Assembly: GCF_023333595.1 (NCBI RefSeq)
Contig: NZ_JAIQZM010000001.1
Coordinates: 339,939 to 403,938, forward strand
Source: Argonema galeatum A003/A1
GTDB taxonomy: Bacteria; Cyanobacteriota; Cyanobacteriia; Cyanobacteriales; Aerosakkonemataceae
DNA: 64,000 nucleotides
Direction: 5' to 3'
The notes below the pieces were generated by a model. That model made no database searches. It was not told where the DNA came from and worked only from the letters and a program-made list of their open reading frames with translations. Shown here piece by piece: positions 49,747 to 59,193 of this stretch. Each line of letters begins with the position of its first letter. Positions within the stretch are counted from its first letter, which is position 1. Both the position numbers and the translations under genes were made by a program.

Positions 49747-50418
49747 ATGACAGTAACAATGCCAAAAATCTTGCCTCTGGAAAATGGCGATTGTCTCACT
49801 CGCGCTGAATTTGAGCAACGCTACGAAGCAATGCCTCATCTGAAAAAAGCTGAATTAATCGAAGGAGTTGTTTATATGGGATCGCCAGTCCGAGTTATTC
49901 ACGGCAGACCTCACGCTAGCATTATGACTTGGCTGGGTACTTACTGGGTTGCTACGCCTGGGGTTACGCTAGCTGACAACACCACAGTACGCCTCGATCC
50001 AGATAACGAACCACAACCCGATGCACTGTTGCGAATTGAAGTTGGCGGACAGTCAACGATTAGCGAAGATGGTTATGTTCAAGGTGCTACTGAATTCATT
50101 GCTGAAATAGCAGCAAGTAGTGCTTCTTATGACTTGCGAGATAAATTAAGAGTTTACCGTCGCAACCAAGTACAAGAATATTTAGTTTGGCAAGTTTACG
50201 ATCGAAAAGTTGATTGGTTTCGCTTCAGAGAAGGACAATATATTGCTTTGGTAGCAGATGAAACAGTAATAATTAGAAGTGAAGTTTTTCCTGGTTTAGG
50301 GTTGTCTGTTCCGGCTTTATTAGCTGGGAATTTGGCTGAGGTTCAATCCGCCTTACAGATAGGGTTAACGACACCAGAACATCAAGCTTTTATCGAAGAG
50401 TTGAAGAAGCGAGAATAA
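49747..50418 (+). CDS. Uma2 family (DUF820) putative endonuclease
   Basis: A 223-aa Uma2 protein, a paralogue of the gene at 46703 ('LENGDCLTRAEFEQRYEAMPHLKKAELIEGVVYM'). The catalytic-type residues are in 'EPQPDALLRI' and 'EFIAEIAASSASYDLRDKLRVYRRNQVQEYLVWQ'. The second conserved strand has Phe-Ile-Ala-Glu in place of the usual Val-Glu. It is transcribed away from the GHMP-kinase gene. Confidence 0.88.
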   Translation: MTVTMPKILPLENGDCLTRAEFEQRYEAMPHLKKAELIEGVVYMGSPVRVIHGRPHASIMTWLGTYWVATPGVTLADNTTVRLDPDNEPQPDALLRIEVGGQSTISEDGYVQGATEFIAEIAASSASYDLRDKLRVYRRNQVQEYLVWQVYDRKVDWFRFREGQYIALVADETVIIRSEVFPGLGLSVPALLAGNLAEVQSALQIGLTTPEHQAFIEELKKRE

Positions 50419-50578
50419 TGGCGATCGATCGCCTCTTAAAATAACTGCAACACTAAGAGTTACCTGATGATAGCAAGTTTTTTGTTTTTTTGCCGATACT
50501 TTAACGATCGTTCCAGCAGCCTAGCTGAGTTGGCTTGGATTTTGCTTATCCTAGCAAATGTCTCGGTGGGATAATGTT

Positions 50579-51697
50579 ATGACTCAATTTCGCAAAACGG
50601 CGTCAACTTTCATCAAGGGCGCAAAGACCCTGCCAGGTAAATACTACACTTGTGCGGCGATCTTTCTTGAAGAGATCGATCGCATCTTCTACTCGCGCTG
50701 GCTATGTATCGGGCGGGTAGAGCAAATTCCCAACCCTGGTGATTATTTTATCCAGCAAGTTGGGCAGGAGAGTATTATCGTTGTGCGCGATCGCAATGGG
50801 GAAGTGCGATCGTTCTACAATATATGTCGCCATCGCGGCACTCGTCTTTGTACCGAAGCACAAGGTAATTTCAACGGCAAAATCCTGTGTCCTTATCACG
50901 CCTGGGCTTATGGCTTGGATGGGCAGCTTGAAGTTGCACCGTTAATGAATGAATTAGATGACTTTAACCAGCAAGATTATCCGCTGCATAGGGTTTCTGT
51001 GGCAACCTGGTCAGGTTTTCTTTTCCTGAACCTCGCAGAGTCTCCCGAACCGTTTGCCACCGCTTTTGGGCCGATCCTCGACAAGTTTGCCCAGTGGCAG
51101 TTACCGAGATTGCGGGTGAGCGATCGCATTATCTACGATATCCAAGCTAACTGGAAGCTCATTTGCCAAAATTACTGCGAGTGCTATCATTGTCCGTCGC
51201 TTCACCCCGTCCTGGCGAAAATGTCTCCCTATCGCAGTGGCGAAAACGATTTGATTTCCGGCCTCTTCCTGGGTGGGTTTATGAAAATCAACCAAATTGG
51301 GGGTAGCATGACTCTGAGCGGTAACTGGTGCAGTCTACCTTTGGGAAATGTCAGCGGCGAAGATTTGCAGCGAGTTTATTATTATTCGATTTTCCCAAAT
51401 ATGCTGCTGAGTCTTCATCCCGATTATGTGATGGTTCACCGACTTTGGCCGCAAAGTCCCAACCGAACTCAGATTATCTGTGAATGGTTATTTGACCCGG
51501 ATGCCATGAAACAACCAAGCTTTAATTCAAGGGACGCAGTGGAATTTTGGGATATTACCAACCGACAAGACTGGCAAGTGTGCGAATTGATGCAGACAGG
51601 CGTTTCCTCCCGCGCTTATACTCCAAGTCCCTATTCCAGCGCTGAAAGCCTACTGGCTGAATTCGATCGAGAATATCTCAAAGCGATCGAACACTAG
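50579..51697 (+). CDS. Rieske-type aromatic-ring-hydroxylating oxygenase alpha subunit
   Basis: A 372-aa oxygenase. The Rieske [2Fe-2S] ligands are CRH at about 83-85 and CPYH at about 104-107, in 'NICRHRGTRLC' and 'LCPYHAWAYG'. The mononuclear-iron site is the 'NWKLICQNYCECYHCPSLHP' segment, which supplies the two His and the bridging acidic residue. It is in the choline-monooxygenase-like group, which hydroxylates or demethylates small substrates with electrons from a reductase. The ATG at 50579 has a weak GGTGGGA site; 50558 is an alternative. It lies just before the hopanoid genes, but a role there is not established. Confidence 0.85.
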   Translation: MTQFRKTASTFIKGAKTLPGKYYTCAAIFLEEIDRIFYSRWLCIGRVEQIPNPGDYFIQQVGQESIIVVRDRNGEVRSFYNICRHRGTRLCTEAQGNFNGKILCPYHAWAYGLDGQLEVAPLMNELDDFNQQDYPLHRVSVATWSGFLFLNLAESPEPFATAFGPILDKFAQWQLPRLRVSDRIIYDIQANWKLICQNYCECYHCPSLHPVLAKMSPYRSGENDLISGLFLGGFMKINQIGGSMTLSGNWCSLPLGNVSGEDLQRVYYYSIFPNMLLSLHPDYVMVHRLWPQSPNRTQIICEWLFDPDAMKQPSFNSRDAVEFWDITNRQDWQVCELMQTGVSSRAYTPSPYSSAESLLAEFDREYLKAIEH

Positions 51698-51699
51698 AA

Positions 51700-51810
51700 C
51701 AGGGGCTAGGGGCTAGGGGCTAGGGAAGAGGGGAAGAGGGAAGAGGGAAAGAGGGAAAGAGGGGAAGAAACCTTTTTTTGACTTTTGACTTTTGACTTTC
51801 CTAGTCCCTA
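51700..51810. repeat. GGGGCTA / GGAAGAGG / ACTTTTG low-complexity block
   Basis: GGGGCTA units, a purine tract of GGGAAGAGG units and TGACTTTTGAC heptamers in the intergenic region downstream of the Rieske gene. The vocabulary is the same as at 22983 and 18379. Confidence 0.7.
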
Positions 51811-51932
51811 ATAGGTTTTGGGGGCATCGCAGGCAGATTCCATCACGTGCCTCTTTGGTAACTGTACTCCTTCCAGCTGCGTAAATTTTCGGCATTAGTT
51901 TAAACTCCATACAGATTCAGAGGAGTGAACAG

Positions 51933-52748
51933 ATGGATTTGCGTCGAGATGCCTTGGAGATTCTTAAACAAACCAGTCGGACTTTCTATATCCCCATAAG
52001 TCTTTTGCCGGTGGAACTGCAAGCAGCGGTGGCATCGGCATATCTGTGTATGCGTGCGATCGATGAAATTGAAGACGATCCAGATTTGGATAACCCTACT
52101 AAAGCAAAGTTGTTGCGGAATATTAGCCTGACTTTACAGGCAGGGGTTGATGGCTTCAAGGTTGATGACTTTTCGCTAGGATTGCATACCCACTATCCCC
52201 TACCGGAAGTTTCGATTCGGATTGGAGAATGGGCTGTACTGGCACCTGCAAGCATTGCGCCTCGCATTTGGGATGCGACGGCGGCAATGGCCGATCGCAT
52301 GGCTTACTGGGCAATTAACAACTGGGCGATCCATACGGAGGCGGATCTCGATCGTTATACTTTTGGGGTGGCTGGTGCTGTGGGATTGTTATTGTCTGAC
52401 TTATGGGCTTGGTACGATGGGACGCAGACGAACCGAACCCAGGCGATCGGCTTTGGGCGGGGTTTACAAGCTGTCAACATTTTGCGTAACCACAATGAGG
52501 ATCTTTTGCGTGGGGTGGATTTCTATCCAGATGGCTGGACAGCAAACGATATGCAGTTGTATGCGCGTCGCAATCTCAAACTTGCTGACGCCTACACGCG
52601 ATCGCTTCCTGTCGGCCCAGCTTTGGGCTTTTGCCAAATTCCGCTCACCTTAGCCCATGCTACTCTCGACGTGATGGCTCATGGCGAGAAAAAACTCAGC
52701 CGCAGTGCTGTTATGGCGCTGATTTCCCAGGTAACAGGCTCTAAATAG
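51933..52748 (+). CDS. Squalene/phytoene synthase family protein
   Basis: A 271-aa trans-prenyltransferase with the head-to-head prenyl synthase fold. The first Asp-rich motif is 'RAIDEIEDD', and the second region reads 'AVNILRNHNEDLLRGVDFYPDGW', where the usual DxxxD is Asn-variant, as in related cyanobacterial proteins. It condenses two allylic diphosphates, giving squalene or phytoene. The position at the head of a hopanoid gene group suggests a squalene-type role (HpnC/D function), but the sequence alone does not settle the product. A clear Met start sits after a GAGGAGTG-like site. Confidence 0.75.
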   Translation: MDLRRDALEILKQTSRTFYIPISLLPVELQAAVASAYLCMRAIDEIEDDPDLDNPTKAKLLRNISLTLQAGVDGFKVDDFSLGLHTHYPLPEVSIRIGEWAVLAPASIAPRIWDATAAMADRMAYWAINNWAIHTEADLDRYTFGVAGAVGLLLSDLWAWYDGTQTNRTQAIGFGRGLQAVNILRNHNEDLLRGVDFYPDGWTANDMQLYARRNLKLADAYTRSLPVGPALGFCQIPLTLAHATLDVMAHGEKKLSRSAVMALISQVTGSK

Positions 52749-52924
52749 TTTTGAGTTTGTAGGGGCGGGTTTTTTTGTGAGATCTGGTTTCCCACAGGTA
52801 TATTCTGATAAACCCGCCCGTACTAAGTTTTGAGTTAAAAATTTCTTAATTCAAAACTCAAAACTTATCCAGAAATCTCCAGTTTGCCGATCGCTGACAG
52901 CTAACTATTGACAAAGGACAACCT

Positions 52925-54361
52925 ATGATGAAAACTTTGTTGCTCAACCCGCCGTCATTTGAAGGATTTGATGGAGGAGCTAGTTCTCGCTGGCCCGCAA
53001 CTCGCGAAATAGAATCCTACTGGTATCCCGTCTGGCTAGGTTATCCCGCTGCAATGATTCCCGAAAGTCGGGTACTCGATGCGCCACCTCACGGAGTTTC
53101 GCCCGCAGAAACAGTCAAGATTGCCACTGAGTATGATTTTGTAGTTCTATTCACCAGCACGCCGGGATTCCAGAGTGATGTGCGATTGGCAGAGATGATG
53201 AAGGCAGCAAAGCCGTCATTGAAAATCGCCTTTGTTGGGCCTCACGTCACTACCAAACCGGAAGAAAGCTTGATGGCGTCGGAAGCGATCGACTTTGTTA
53301 CCCACAAAGAGTTTGATTACACAGTCACAGAATTCGCTTCAGGATTACCCCTCGAAGAGATTGAGGGTGTCAGTTTCCGCAAAAACGGCGAAATTGTCCA
53401 TACCAAACAACGCTTGCCGATCGAAAATCTAGATGCGCTACCCTGGGTGACACCTATCTACAAGCGCGACATAGACGTGACTCGCTACAACGTGCCCTTC
53501 CTTCTCCATCCTTACATCTCGTTTTACACCACGCGGGGCTGTCCTGCTAAGTGTACATTTTGTTTGTGGCCTCAGACGTTTGACGGTCATACCTGGCGAC
53601 AGCGATCGGTCGATGATGTAGCTAAGGAGGTAAAACAAGCACTGGAACTGTTCCCAGATGTCAAAGAAATCTTCTTTGACGATGATACTTTCACGATCGG
53701 CAAACAGCGCGTACTAGCCCTCTGCGAAAAATTCAAACCCCTCAACTTTACCTGGTCTTGTACTTCGCGAGTTCATGTCGATCTGGAAACCTTAACAGCA
53801 ATGCGGAACGCTGGTTGTCGCCTATTTATTGTCGGGTTTGAATCGGGTAATCCTCAGATCCTCAAGAACATCAAGAAAGGAGCAACAGTTGAACAAGCTC
53901 GCGAGTTCATGAAAAACTGCAAAAAAGTTGGCATCGTCGTTCACGGCGACTTTATTCTTGGTTTGCCTGGAGAAACACCAGACACCATTCAGGAAACACT
54001 TCAATTTGCCAAAGAACTCGACTGCGACACAATCCAAGTTTCCATCGCCCATGCTTTCCCCGGCACTGAACTTTACAATTATGTCGAAACCAACAATTTC
54101 TTGCGTTTAGATGTTGAGATGACCGATGAAACTGGTCATCAGCTACCTCACATCGAGTATCCGGGTTTGTCGCGGGCTAAGATGATGGAAGCGGTCGAAT
54201 ACTTCTACGACCAGTACTACTTTCGTCCGCGCATCGTTGCCCGGATTGTTAAAAAAGCGATTTTCGATGCCAAGGAACGCCGTCGCCTCTACCAAGAAGC
54301 ACGCGAGTATCTCAGCTTACGTGCCAAGCGCAAGCAATTTGTCGCCAGTCAGCGGGGTTGA
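52925..54361 (+). CDS. hpnJ: Hopanoid-associated B12-binding radical SAM protein HpnJ
   Basis: A 478-aa protein with an N-terminal cobalamin-binding domain (about 1-165) and a radical SAM core whose [4Fe-4S] ligands are in 'TTRGCPAKCTFCLWP' (CX3CX2C). The 'EYDFVVLFTSTPGF' and 'FVGPHVTTKPEESL' blocks and the overall length match the hopanoid HpnJ family. HpnJ is involved in making the cyclitol-ether head group of composite hopanoids together with HpnI and HpnK. HpnI is the next gene; HpnK is not in the window. The gene starts 177 bp after the squalene/phytoene-synthase-family gene. Confidence 0.87.
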   Translation: MMKTLLLNPPSFEGFDGGASSRWPATREIESYWYPVWLGYPAAMIPESRVLDAPPHGVSPAETVKIATEYDFVVLFTSTPGFQSDVRLAEMMKAAKPSLKIAFVGPHVTTKPEESLMASEAIDFVTHKEFDYTVTEFASGLPLEEIEGVSFRKNGEIVHTKQRLPIENLDALPWVTPIYKRDIDVTRYNVPFLLHPYISFYTTRGCPAKCTFCLWPQTFDGHTWRQRSVDDVAKEVKQALELFPDVKEIFFDDDTFTIGKQRVLALCEKFKPLNFTWSCTSRVHVDLETLTAMRNAGCRLFIVGFESGNPQILKNIKKGATVEQAREFMKNCKKVGIVVHGDFILGLPGETPDTIQETLQFAKELDCDTIQVSIAHAFPGTELYNYVETNNFLRLDVEMTDETGHQLPHIEYPGLSRAKMMEAVEYFYDQYYFRPRIVARIVKKAIFDAKERRRLYQEAREYLSLRAKRKQFVASQRG

Positions 54362-54681
54362 GATTTTAGATTTTGGATACTCTGATTGCTTTTTTTTATG
54401 TACCTCGTAGGGCTGTCAAAGCTTGATGTTGTGCCAGCGATCGCGATTAGCTAAACGATCGGTGTCATGGGGGCGCAATACGTTCTTCAACAAAATGTCA
54501 CACCATCGCGATTGATTGGCACTATCTTTATTGGCATCCGCGTTGCTTTGTTCGCCTTCAACTTCGAGGTTCAGTAGTCAGCGGTCAGCGGTCAGCGCTA
54601 AGCGATCGGTGGAAATCAATGCAATTGACAACGAACCACTGACAACGGACAAAGGACAATAAACTACTAGATGAGTGCATT
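54362..54681. other. Gene-free stretch between hpnJ and hpnI
   Basis: About 320 bp with a few GTCAGCG units (54570-54600) and TGACAAC-like sequence (54630-54660). A 20-codon frame starting ATG at 54671 (MSAFWNTLPSL) overlaps the start of the glycosyltransferase in another frame. No other element was seen. Confidence 0.5.
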
Positions 54682-54723
54682 TTGGAATACCTTACCATCT
54701 CTAATCTCGATCGCGCCTCTTGG

Positions 54724-55902
54724 ATGCCTCTAGTCATCGATTTGTCGCTGCTGCTATTGTGCTTGTCGGCAATCTGCTATTACTGCTATGGGATTTATGC
54801 GGCGATCGAGTTTTTTTCACATCCAACGAAGATCGATCGCAACTTTCACCCACCCATCAGTATTCTGAAGCCGATTTGCGGGCTTGACATCGATACCTAC
54901 GAAAACTTCGCCTCATTCTGCAAACAAGACTACCCGCAGTACCAAATCATCTTCGGCATCCAAGATGAAGGCGACCCTAGTGTGGAAGTCGTCAAGAAAA
55001 TCATCGCAGACTTTCCAGAGATTGATATTTGTCTGGTAATAAGCGATCGCGCGATCGGCACTAATCTTAAAGTTAGCAATCTAGCCAACGCACAAGCCAA
55101 AGCCAAGTATTCGATCCTACTCCTTGCAGATAGCGACGTTCGCGTGGGGTCAAACTATTTGAGGCAAGTCATCCAGCCCATGCGCGACCCAGATGTGGGT
55201 GTCGTCACCTGTCTGTACCGTCCGCTAGTTCGAGGGTGGGTGGCAATCCTGGAAGCGATCGGGATTTCTACGGAATATCATCCTAGCATTTTAGTGGCCA
55301 GGAAACTGGAGGGAATGAAGTTCGCCCTCGGCCCAACCATTGTCATCCGCCAAAGCGTCCTCGAAGCAGTGGGAGGATTTCTGGCAATTGCCGATTATCT
55401 AGCGGACGATTTCCAACTGGGCTACCGAAGCGCCCAAGCAGGCTACAAAGTCGTGCTTTCCGACTATATTATCGATCATCTGATTACCACAGACAACTTG
55501 ATTGATTTAATCGATCGTCAGACAAGGTGGAATTGCTGCACGCGAGTTTCTCGACCTTGGGGCTATTTAGGACTGATCTTTACCTACGGTACAGTCACCA
55601 GTTTGTTATTTTTAATTGCCACTGGCGGGTCGATACTAGGTTGGGCTGCATTTACTCTAGCTTGGACAACCCGTTTTATAATGGCATGGATAGTAGGGGT
55701 CAATTGCCTCAATGACGGCATTACCAAAAAATTTCTCTGGCTTCTGCCTTTAGCCGACCTCATTAGCTTCCTGCTGTGGTGTTATAGCTTTATGGGAAAC
55801 ACATTCTCCTGGCGCGGTCGGAGACTCAAGCTTACAAAAGACGGTAAGCTAGTGGTACTTTCTTCCGATTCTGGAAATATAGCAATCCTAAATGACTTGT
55901 GA
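54724..55902 (+). CDS. hpnI: Hopanoid-associated glycosyltransferase HpnI
   Basis: About 393 aa, a family-2 (GT21/ceramide-glucosyltransferase-like) membrane glycosyltransferase. After an N-terminal membrane helix comes 'PPISILKPICGLDIDTYENFASFCKQDYPQYQIIFGIQD', the DxD-type region 'LLLADSDVRVGSNYL', 'VVTCLYRPLVRG', the acceptor-site 'DYLADDFQLGYRSAQAGYKVVLS' and the 'RQTRWNCCTR' motif (QxxRW form). C-terminal helices follow. HpnI adds a sugar to bacteriohopanetetrol. The first in-frame ATG is at 54724. A TTG at 54682 is possible, and an overlapping frame from ATG 54671 hints at a small frame problem at the 5' end. Confidence 0.85.
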   Translation: MPLVIDLSLLLLCLSAICYYCYGIYAAIEFFSHPTKIDRNFHPPISILKPICGLDIDTYENFASFCKQDYPQYQIIFGIQDEGDPSVEVVKKIIADFPEIDICLVISDRAIGTNLKVSNLANAQAKAKYSILLLADSDVRVGSNYLRQVIQPMRDPDVGVVTCLYRPLVRGWVAILEAIGISTEYHPSILVARKLEGMKFALGPTIVIRQSVLEAVGGFLAIADYLADDFQLGYRSAQAGYKVVLSDYIIDHLITTDNLIDLIDRQTRWNCCTRVSRPWGYLGLIFTYGTVTSLLFLIATGGSILGWAAFTLAWTTRFIMAWIVGVNCLNDGITKKFLWLLPLADLISFLLWCYSFMGNTFSWRGRRLKLTKDGKLVVLSSDSGNIAILNDL

Positions 55903-56138
55903 AATCTTCTCTCTTCTCTCTGCGGTTCGGTAAAAAATTTCAAAACTCAAGCAAAATTGCTATATAACTAGCAACCGCTTTCGTCGGTTAGGACATTCTC
56001 AATTCCTGAAACCGTTCGGCTGAGCGCTCACGTCGAAGCCCTTGATTTTAGACCCTTCTTCCCCTAGCCCCTAGCCCCTAGCCCCTAGCCCCTAGCTATA
56101 ACTAGCATCAAATTCAAATTTGTGAGGAGAAGTTCTGA

Positions 56139-57794
56139 ATGACTGCTAAACTGAAATCTTTAGACCAACCTGTTCCCGAAATAACCACCGGCAGAAAGCA
56201 CTACGTACCGCGCAATCATCGTCGCATCCTCTGCGTTTTTCCCAAGTACAGCCCCTCGTTTGGCACCTTTCAGCACGCTTACCCCCTAATGAGGGGTGTC
56301 AAAGCTTTTATGCCTCCCCAAGGTATTCTGGTTGTAGCTGCTTATTTACCCAAAGAATGGGAAATCCGCTTTGTTGATGAAAATGTGCATCCAGCAAAAA
56401 GGTCTGATTACAAGTGGGCAGATGTGGTGATTGCCAGCGGAATGCACATTCAGCGCCCACAGTTGAATAAAATTAACGAAATCGCCCACAAAGAAGGCAA
56501 AATAACAGTTATCGGTGGCCCATCTGTGTCCGGTTGTCCTGAATATTACCCAGATTTTGATATCTTACACCTGGGTGAGTTGGGAGATGCGACCGATCGC
56601 ATGATCGAATATCTTGACGAACACAAAGAACGCCCCGAAAAGCAAATTCGCTTTGAAACTAAGGAACGTTTGCCCCTCAGCGAATTTCCTATTCCAGCTT
56701 ATCATTTGCTCAACATCAATAAATATTTTATTGGCAGCGTGCAGTTTTCCAGCGGTTGTCCTTATAGCTGCGAATTTTGCGATATTCCCACACTTTACGG
56801 TCGCAATCCGCGCATGAAAACACCAGAACAGGTGTTAGCCGAACTGGATGAAATGCTCAAATCGGGTAATCCCGGCGCGGTGTATTTTGTAGACGACAAT
56901 TTTGTAGGCGATCGCCGCGCTGCTATGCAGCTGTTACCTCACTTGATCGAGTGGCAAAAGCGCAATGGCTATCCCGTTCAATTTGCCTGCGAAGCTACCC
57001 TAAATATAGCGCAAAGTCCCAAACTTTTAGAGATGATGCGCGAAGCATATTTCTGTACAGTTTTTTGCGGCATAGAAACGCCCGAACCCCAAGCACTCCA
57101 TGCTATTTCCAAAGATCACAACCTCAGTATGCCGATTTTGTCAGCTATTAAAAGTTTGAACAGCTATGGCATGGAAGTGGTATCGGGAATTATCATCGGA
57201 TTAGATACAGATACGCCAGATACAGCAGACAGAATTATCGACTTTATTCGTTTGTCTAACATTCCCATGCTGACGATAAATCTGCTGTACGCCTTACCAA
57301 GAACAGCATTGTGGGATAGGTTAGAAAAAGAAGGCAGATTAGTTTCTGATGAGAATCGCGAATCAAATGTTGAGTTTTTAATGCCTTACGAACAGGTGGT
57401 AGAAATGTGGCGTCGCTGCATTACAACTGCCTACGAACCGGAATTTTTATATCAACGGTTCGCTTACAACACCGAACATACTTTCCCGAATCGCATTGAG
57501 GTTCCCAACAGTCCGCAACGTACTTCTAAGGAGAATATTCGCAAGGGTTTGACTATGTTGAGTAAAATCCTGCTGAGGGTAGGTGTGTTTGGTAGTTACC
57601 GCAAAACTTTCTGGAATATGGCTTCACCGATATTGAAAGCTGGTAAAATAGAAACGTTAATTCATATTGGGTTAGTAGCTCATCACTTGATTGAGTTTAC
57701 TCGCCAGTGTGCCAAAGGTGAAGAATCTGCTTCTTTCTACTCTCAAAAAGTGCGGCAGCCCCAGCTATCTCTGCTTAAAACCGCTTCTAGATAA
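56139..57794 (+). CDS. hpnP: B12-binding radical SAM protein, likely hopanoid C-2 methylase HpnP
   Basis: A 551-aa class B radical SAM methylase candidate. It has a cobalamin-binding N-terminal domain with 'AFMPPQGILVVAAYLPKEW', 'WADVVIASGMHIQRPQL' and 'VIGGPSVSGCPEYYPDFD', then a radical SAM core with [4Fe-4S] ligands in 'FSSGCPYSCEFCDIP' (CX3CX2C) and a long C-terminal DUF4070-type region. These blocks match the HpnP-type group, which adds a methyl group at C-2 of hopanoids. Similar proteins of unknown substrate also occur, so hpnP rests partly on the hopanoid neighbourhood. Its distance from hpnI (236 bp) suggests a separate transcript. Confidence 0.7.
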   Translation: MTAKLKSLDQPVPEITTGRKHYVPRNHRRILCVFPKYSPSFGTFQHAYPLMRGVKAFMPPQGILVVAAYLPKEWEIRFVDENVHPAKRSDYKWADVVIASGMHIQRPQLNKINEIAHKEGKITVIGGPSVSGCPEYYPDFDILHLGELGDATDRMIEYLDEHKERPEKQIRFETKERLPLSEFPIPAYHLLNINKYFIGSVQFSSGCPYSCEFCDIPTLYGRNPRMKTPEQVLAELDEMLKSGNPGAVYFVDDNFVGDRRAAMQLLPHLIEWQKRNGYPVQFACEATLNIAQSPKLLEMMREAYFCTVFCGIETPEPQALHAISKDHNLSMPILSAIKSLNSYGMEVVSGIIIGLDTDTPDTADRIIDFIRLSNIPMLTINLLYALPRTALWDRLEKEGRLVSDENRESNVEFLMPYEQVVEMWRRCITTAYEPEFLYQRFAYNTEHTFPNRIEVPNSPQRTSKENIRKGLTMLSKILLRVGVFGSYRKTFWNMASPILKAGKIETLIHIGLVAHHLIEFTRQCAKGEESASFYSQKVRQPQLSLLKTASR

Positions 57795-57810
57795 CGCAAG
57801 TTGCTAGTTA

Positions 57811-57878
57811 GGTACGTAGTTGCGCTTTAGCGCTCTTACCCCAGTTGTAATAAGAGCGCTAAAGCGCAACTACGTACC
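57811..57878. repeat. GTAGTTGCGCTTTAGCG inverted-repeat element, copy 6
   Basis: A full-length 68-bp element with GGTACGTA/TACGTACC ends, almost the same as the copy at 10242-10309. It is located 17 bp after the stop of the HpnP-like gene. Confidence 0.8.
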
Positions 57879-57910
57879 CAGAAAGCAAGGCTCAATCTAA
57901 AATGCTCTCA

Positions 57911-59044
57911 TCAAGAATGAACCATTAAAAATTGACCGTTCCCGTTAATTTCACCATTGCAACTGGCAAAATTACTCCCTAACCAAATCAAATAAAATCG
58001 CCAAATCCGGCGAAACTTGGCATAATCCATGCCATAATCTAACGTTTTTACTGTTGCTTGGTTGTCATCAAAGTTCTTTAGCCAATTGGCAAATGTCTGA
58101 GAGTAATTTGTGCCATTGAGATACCATCGGTTCACAGTCTTCAGATCCTTGTTATGGCTGGGAACCGCATCAAAATTCCAGTAACGACCGTAAGGAAAAA
58201 TATATTTGTGCGTGTAAGCGCTGGATATGTTATTGGGAGTACGTACCGTGATGATGTGAATAAAGACCTTACCGTTATCCTTGAGAAAAGAAGCTAACTT
58301 TTGAAAGGCATTTGTTAAATTACCAACATGACAGAAAACGCCAATGGAAAGAATTTTGTCAAATTTAGTCTCAAATTTGGCATCATTTAAGTCTCCCTCA
58401 AACAGGGTGAAGCGACCTGAACTCAGATAGCTTTCAGGATCTTGCATCTTCTGGCGCATATATTCGCACTGGTACTTGCTCAAATTAATTCCTGTAAACC
58501 GGACATTGGGGAATTTGGAAAGAATGTAATTTGGCACGCAACCCCAACCGCAACCAAAGTCTAAGATGTGGTCGCCGTCTTTAATATCTAGCTTTTCAAT
58601 CACATCATCAATCATCTGAATCTGCGATTGCTCTAAGTTAGCTGCTCCTTTTTCCCACAATCCCATGCTATACTTAGGATAAATGACTTTCCCATCGCCT
58701 AACATCTGATTGAGCATATCTTGAGGCAAGTCATACTGAATCTTCATCAAATCCCGCGAACCTTCCGCAATGCGATCGGTTTCTGTTAATACCCATTCAT
58801 AAGGTGCAAGCAGAGAGGGAAAATAGCGAAAGAAGATGGGCATAAAGGTATTGAACATACCTTCTAGGACGGGATCGGGAACTTCCAATCCGTTAATATA
58901 AGCCTCTCCAACGGCCATTTGCACCGCGTTGACTACAGAGACTACTCCACGAGTTACTTTGTAGGCTAGAGGGCTTTTGATATTTACATTTCCTACTACT
59001 GGGATATACTTTTCGATATCTTGCAAGATGGGGGTAGAAGTCAT
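57911..59044 (-). CDS. SAM-dependent methyltransferase, cyclopropane-fatty-acid-synthase-like
   Basis: About 377 aa. The SAM-binding motif I is 'DHILDFGCGWGCVPNYIL' and the following 'VRFTGINLSKYQCEYMRQKM' is typical of the CFA-synthase/mycolic-acid cyclopropane-synthase and coclaurine-N-methyltransferase-like family. The N-terminal 150 residues form a helical domain also found in such enzymes. It would transfer a methyl or methylene group to a lipid or amine. The start at 59044 has an AAGGA site and is preferred to the longer frame. It is divergent from a desaturase gene inside the hopanoid region. Confidence 0.8.
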   Translation of the reverse strand: MTSTPILQDIEKYIPVVGNVNIKSPLAYKVTRGVVSVVNAVQMAVGEAYINGLEVPDPVLEGMFNTFMPIFFRYFPSLLAPYEWVLTETDRIAEGSRDLMKIQYDLPQDMLNQMLGDGKVIYPKYSMGLWEKGAANLEQSQIQMIDDVIEKLDIKDGDHILDFGCGWGCVPNYILSKFPNVRFTGINLSKYQCEYMRQKMQDPESYLSSGRFTLFEGDLNDAKFETKFDKILSIGVFCHVGNLTNAFQKLASFLKDNGKVFIHIITVRTPNNISSAYTHKYIFPYGRYWNFDAVPSHNKDLKTVNRWYLNGTNYSQTFANWLKNFDDNQATVKTLDYGMDYAKFRRIWRFYLIWLGSNFASCNGEINGNGQFLMVHS

Positions 59045-59193
59045 GGTCAGATCCTTAATGATTATTGAAGATTGTGGTATGATACTCTCACAGAAAAATT
59101 TTGGCATTTCATAGATGCAATGACTATAATTTTTTAGCTAAAAAATCATAGTTATTACATCTATCAAAAGATAGAGGAAATAATCAGGGAGTC

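Noticed and set aside
57911..59107. Hopanoid-specific function for the CFA-synthase-like methyltransferase
   Set aside because: Only its position supports this. The sequence fits a broad methyltransferase family, so no hpn name was given.
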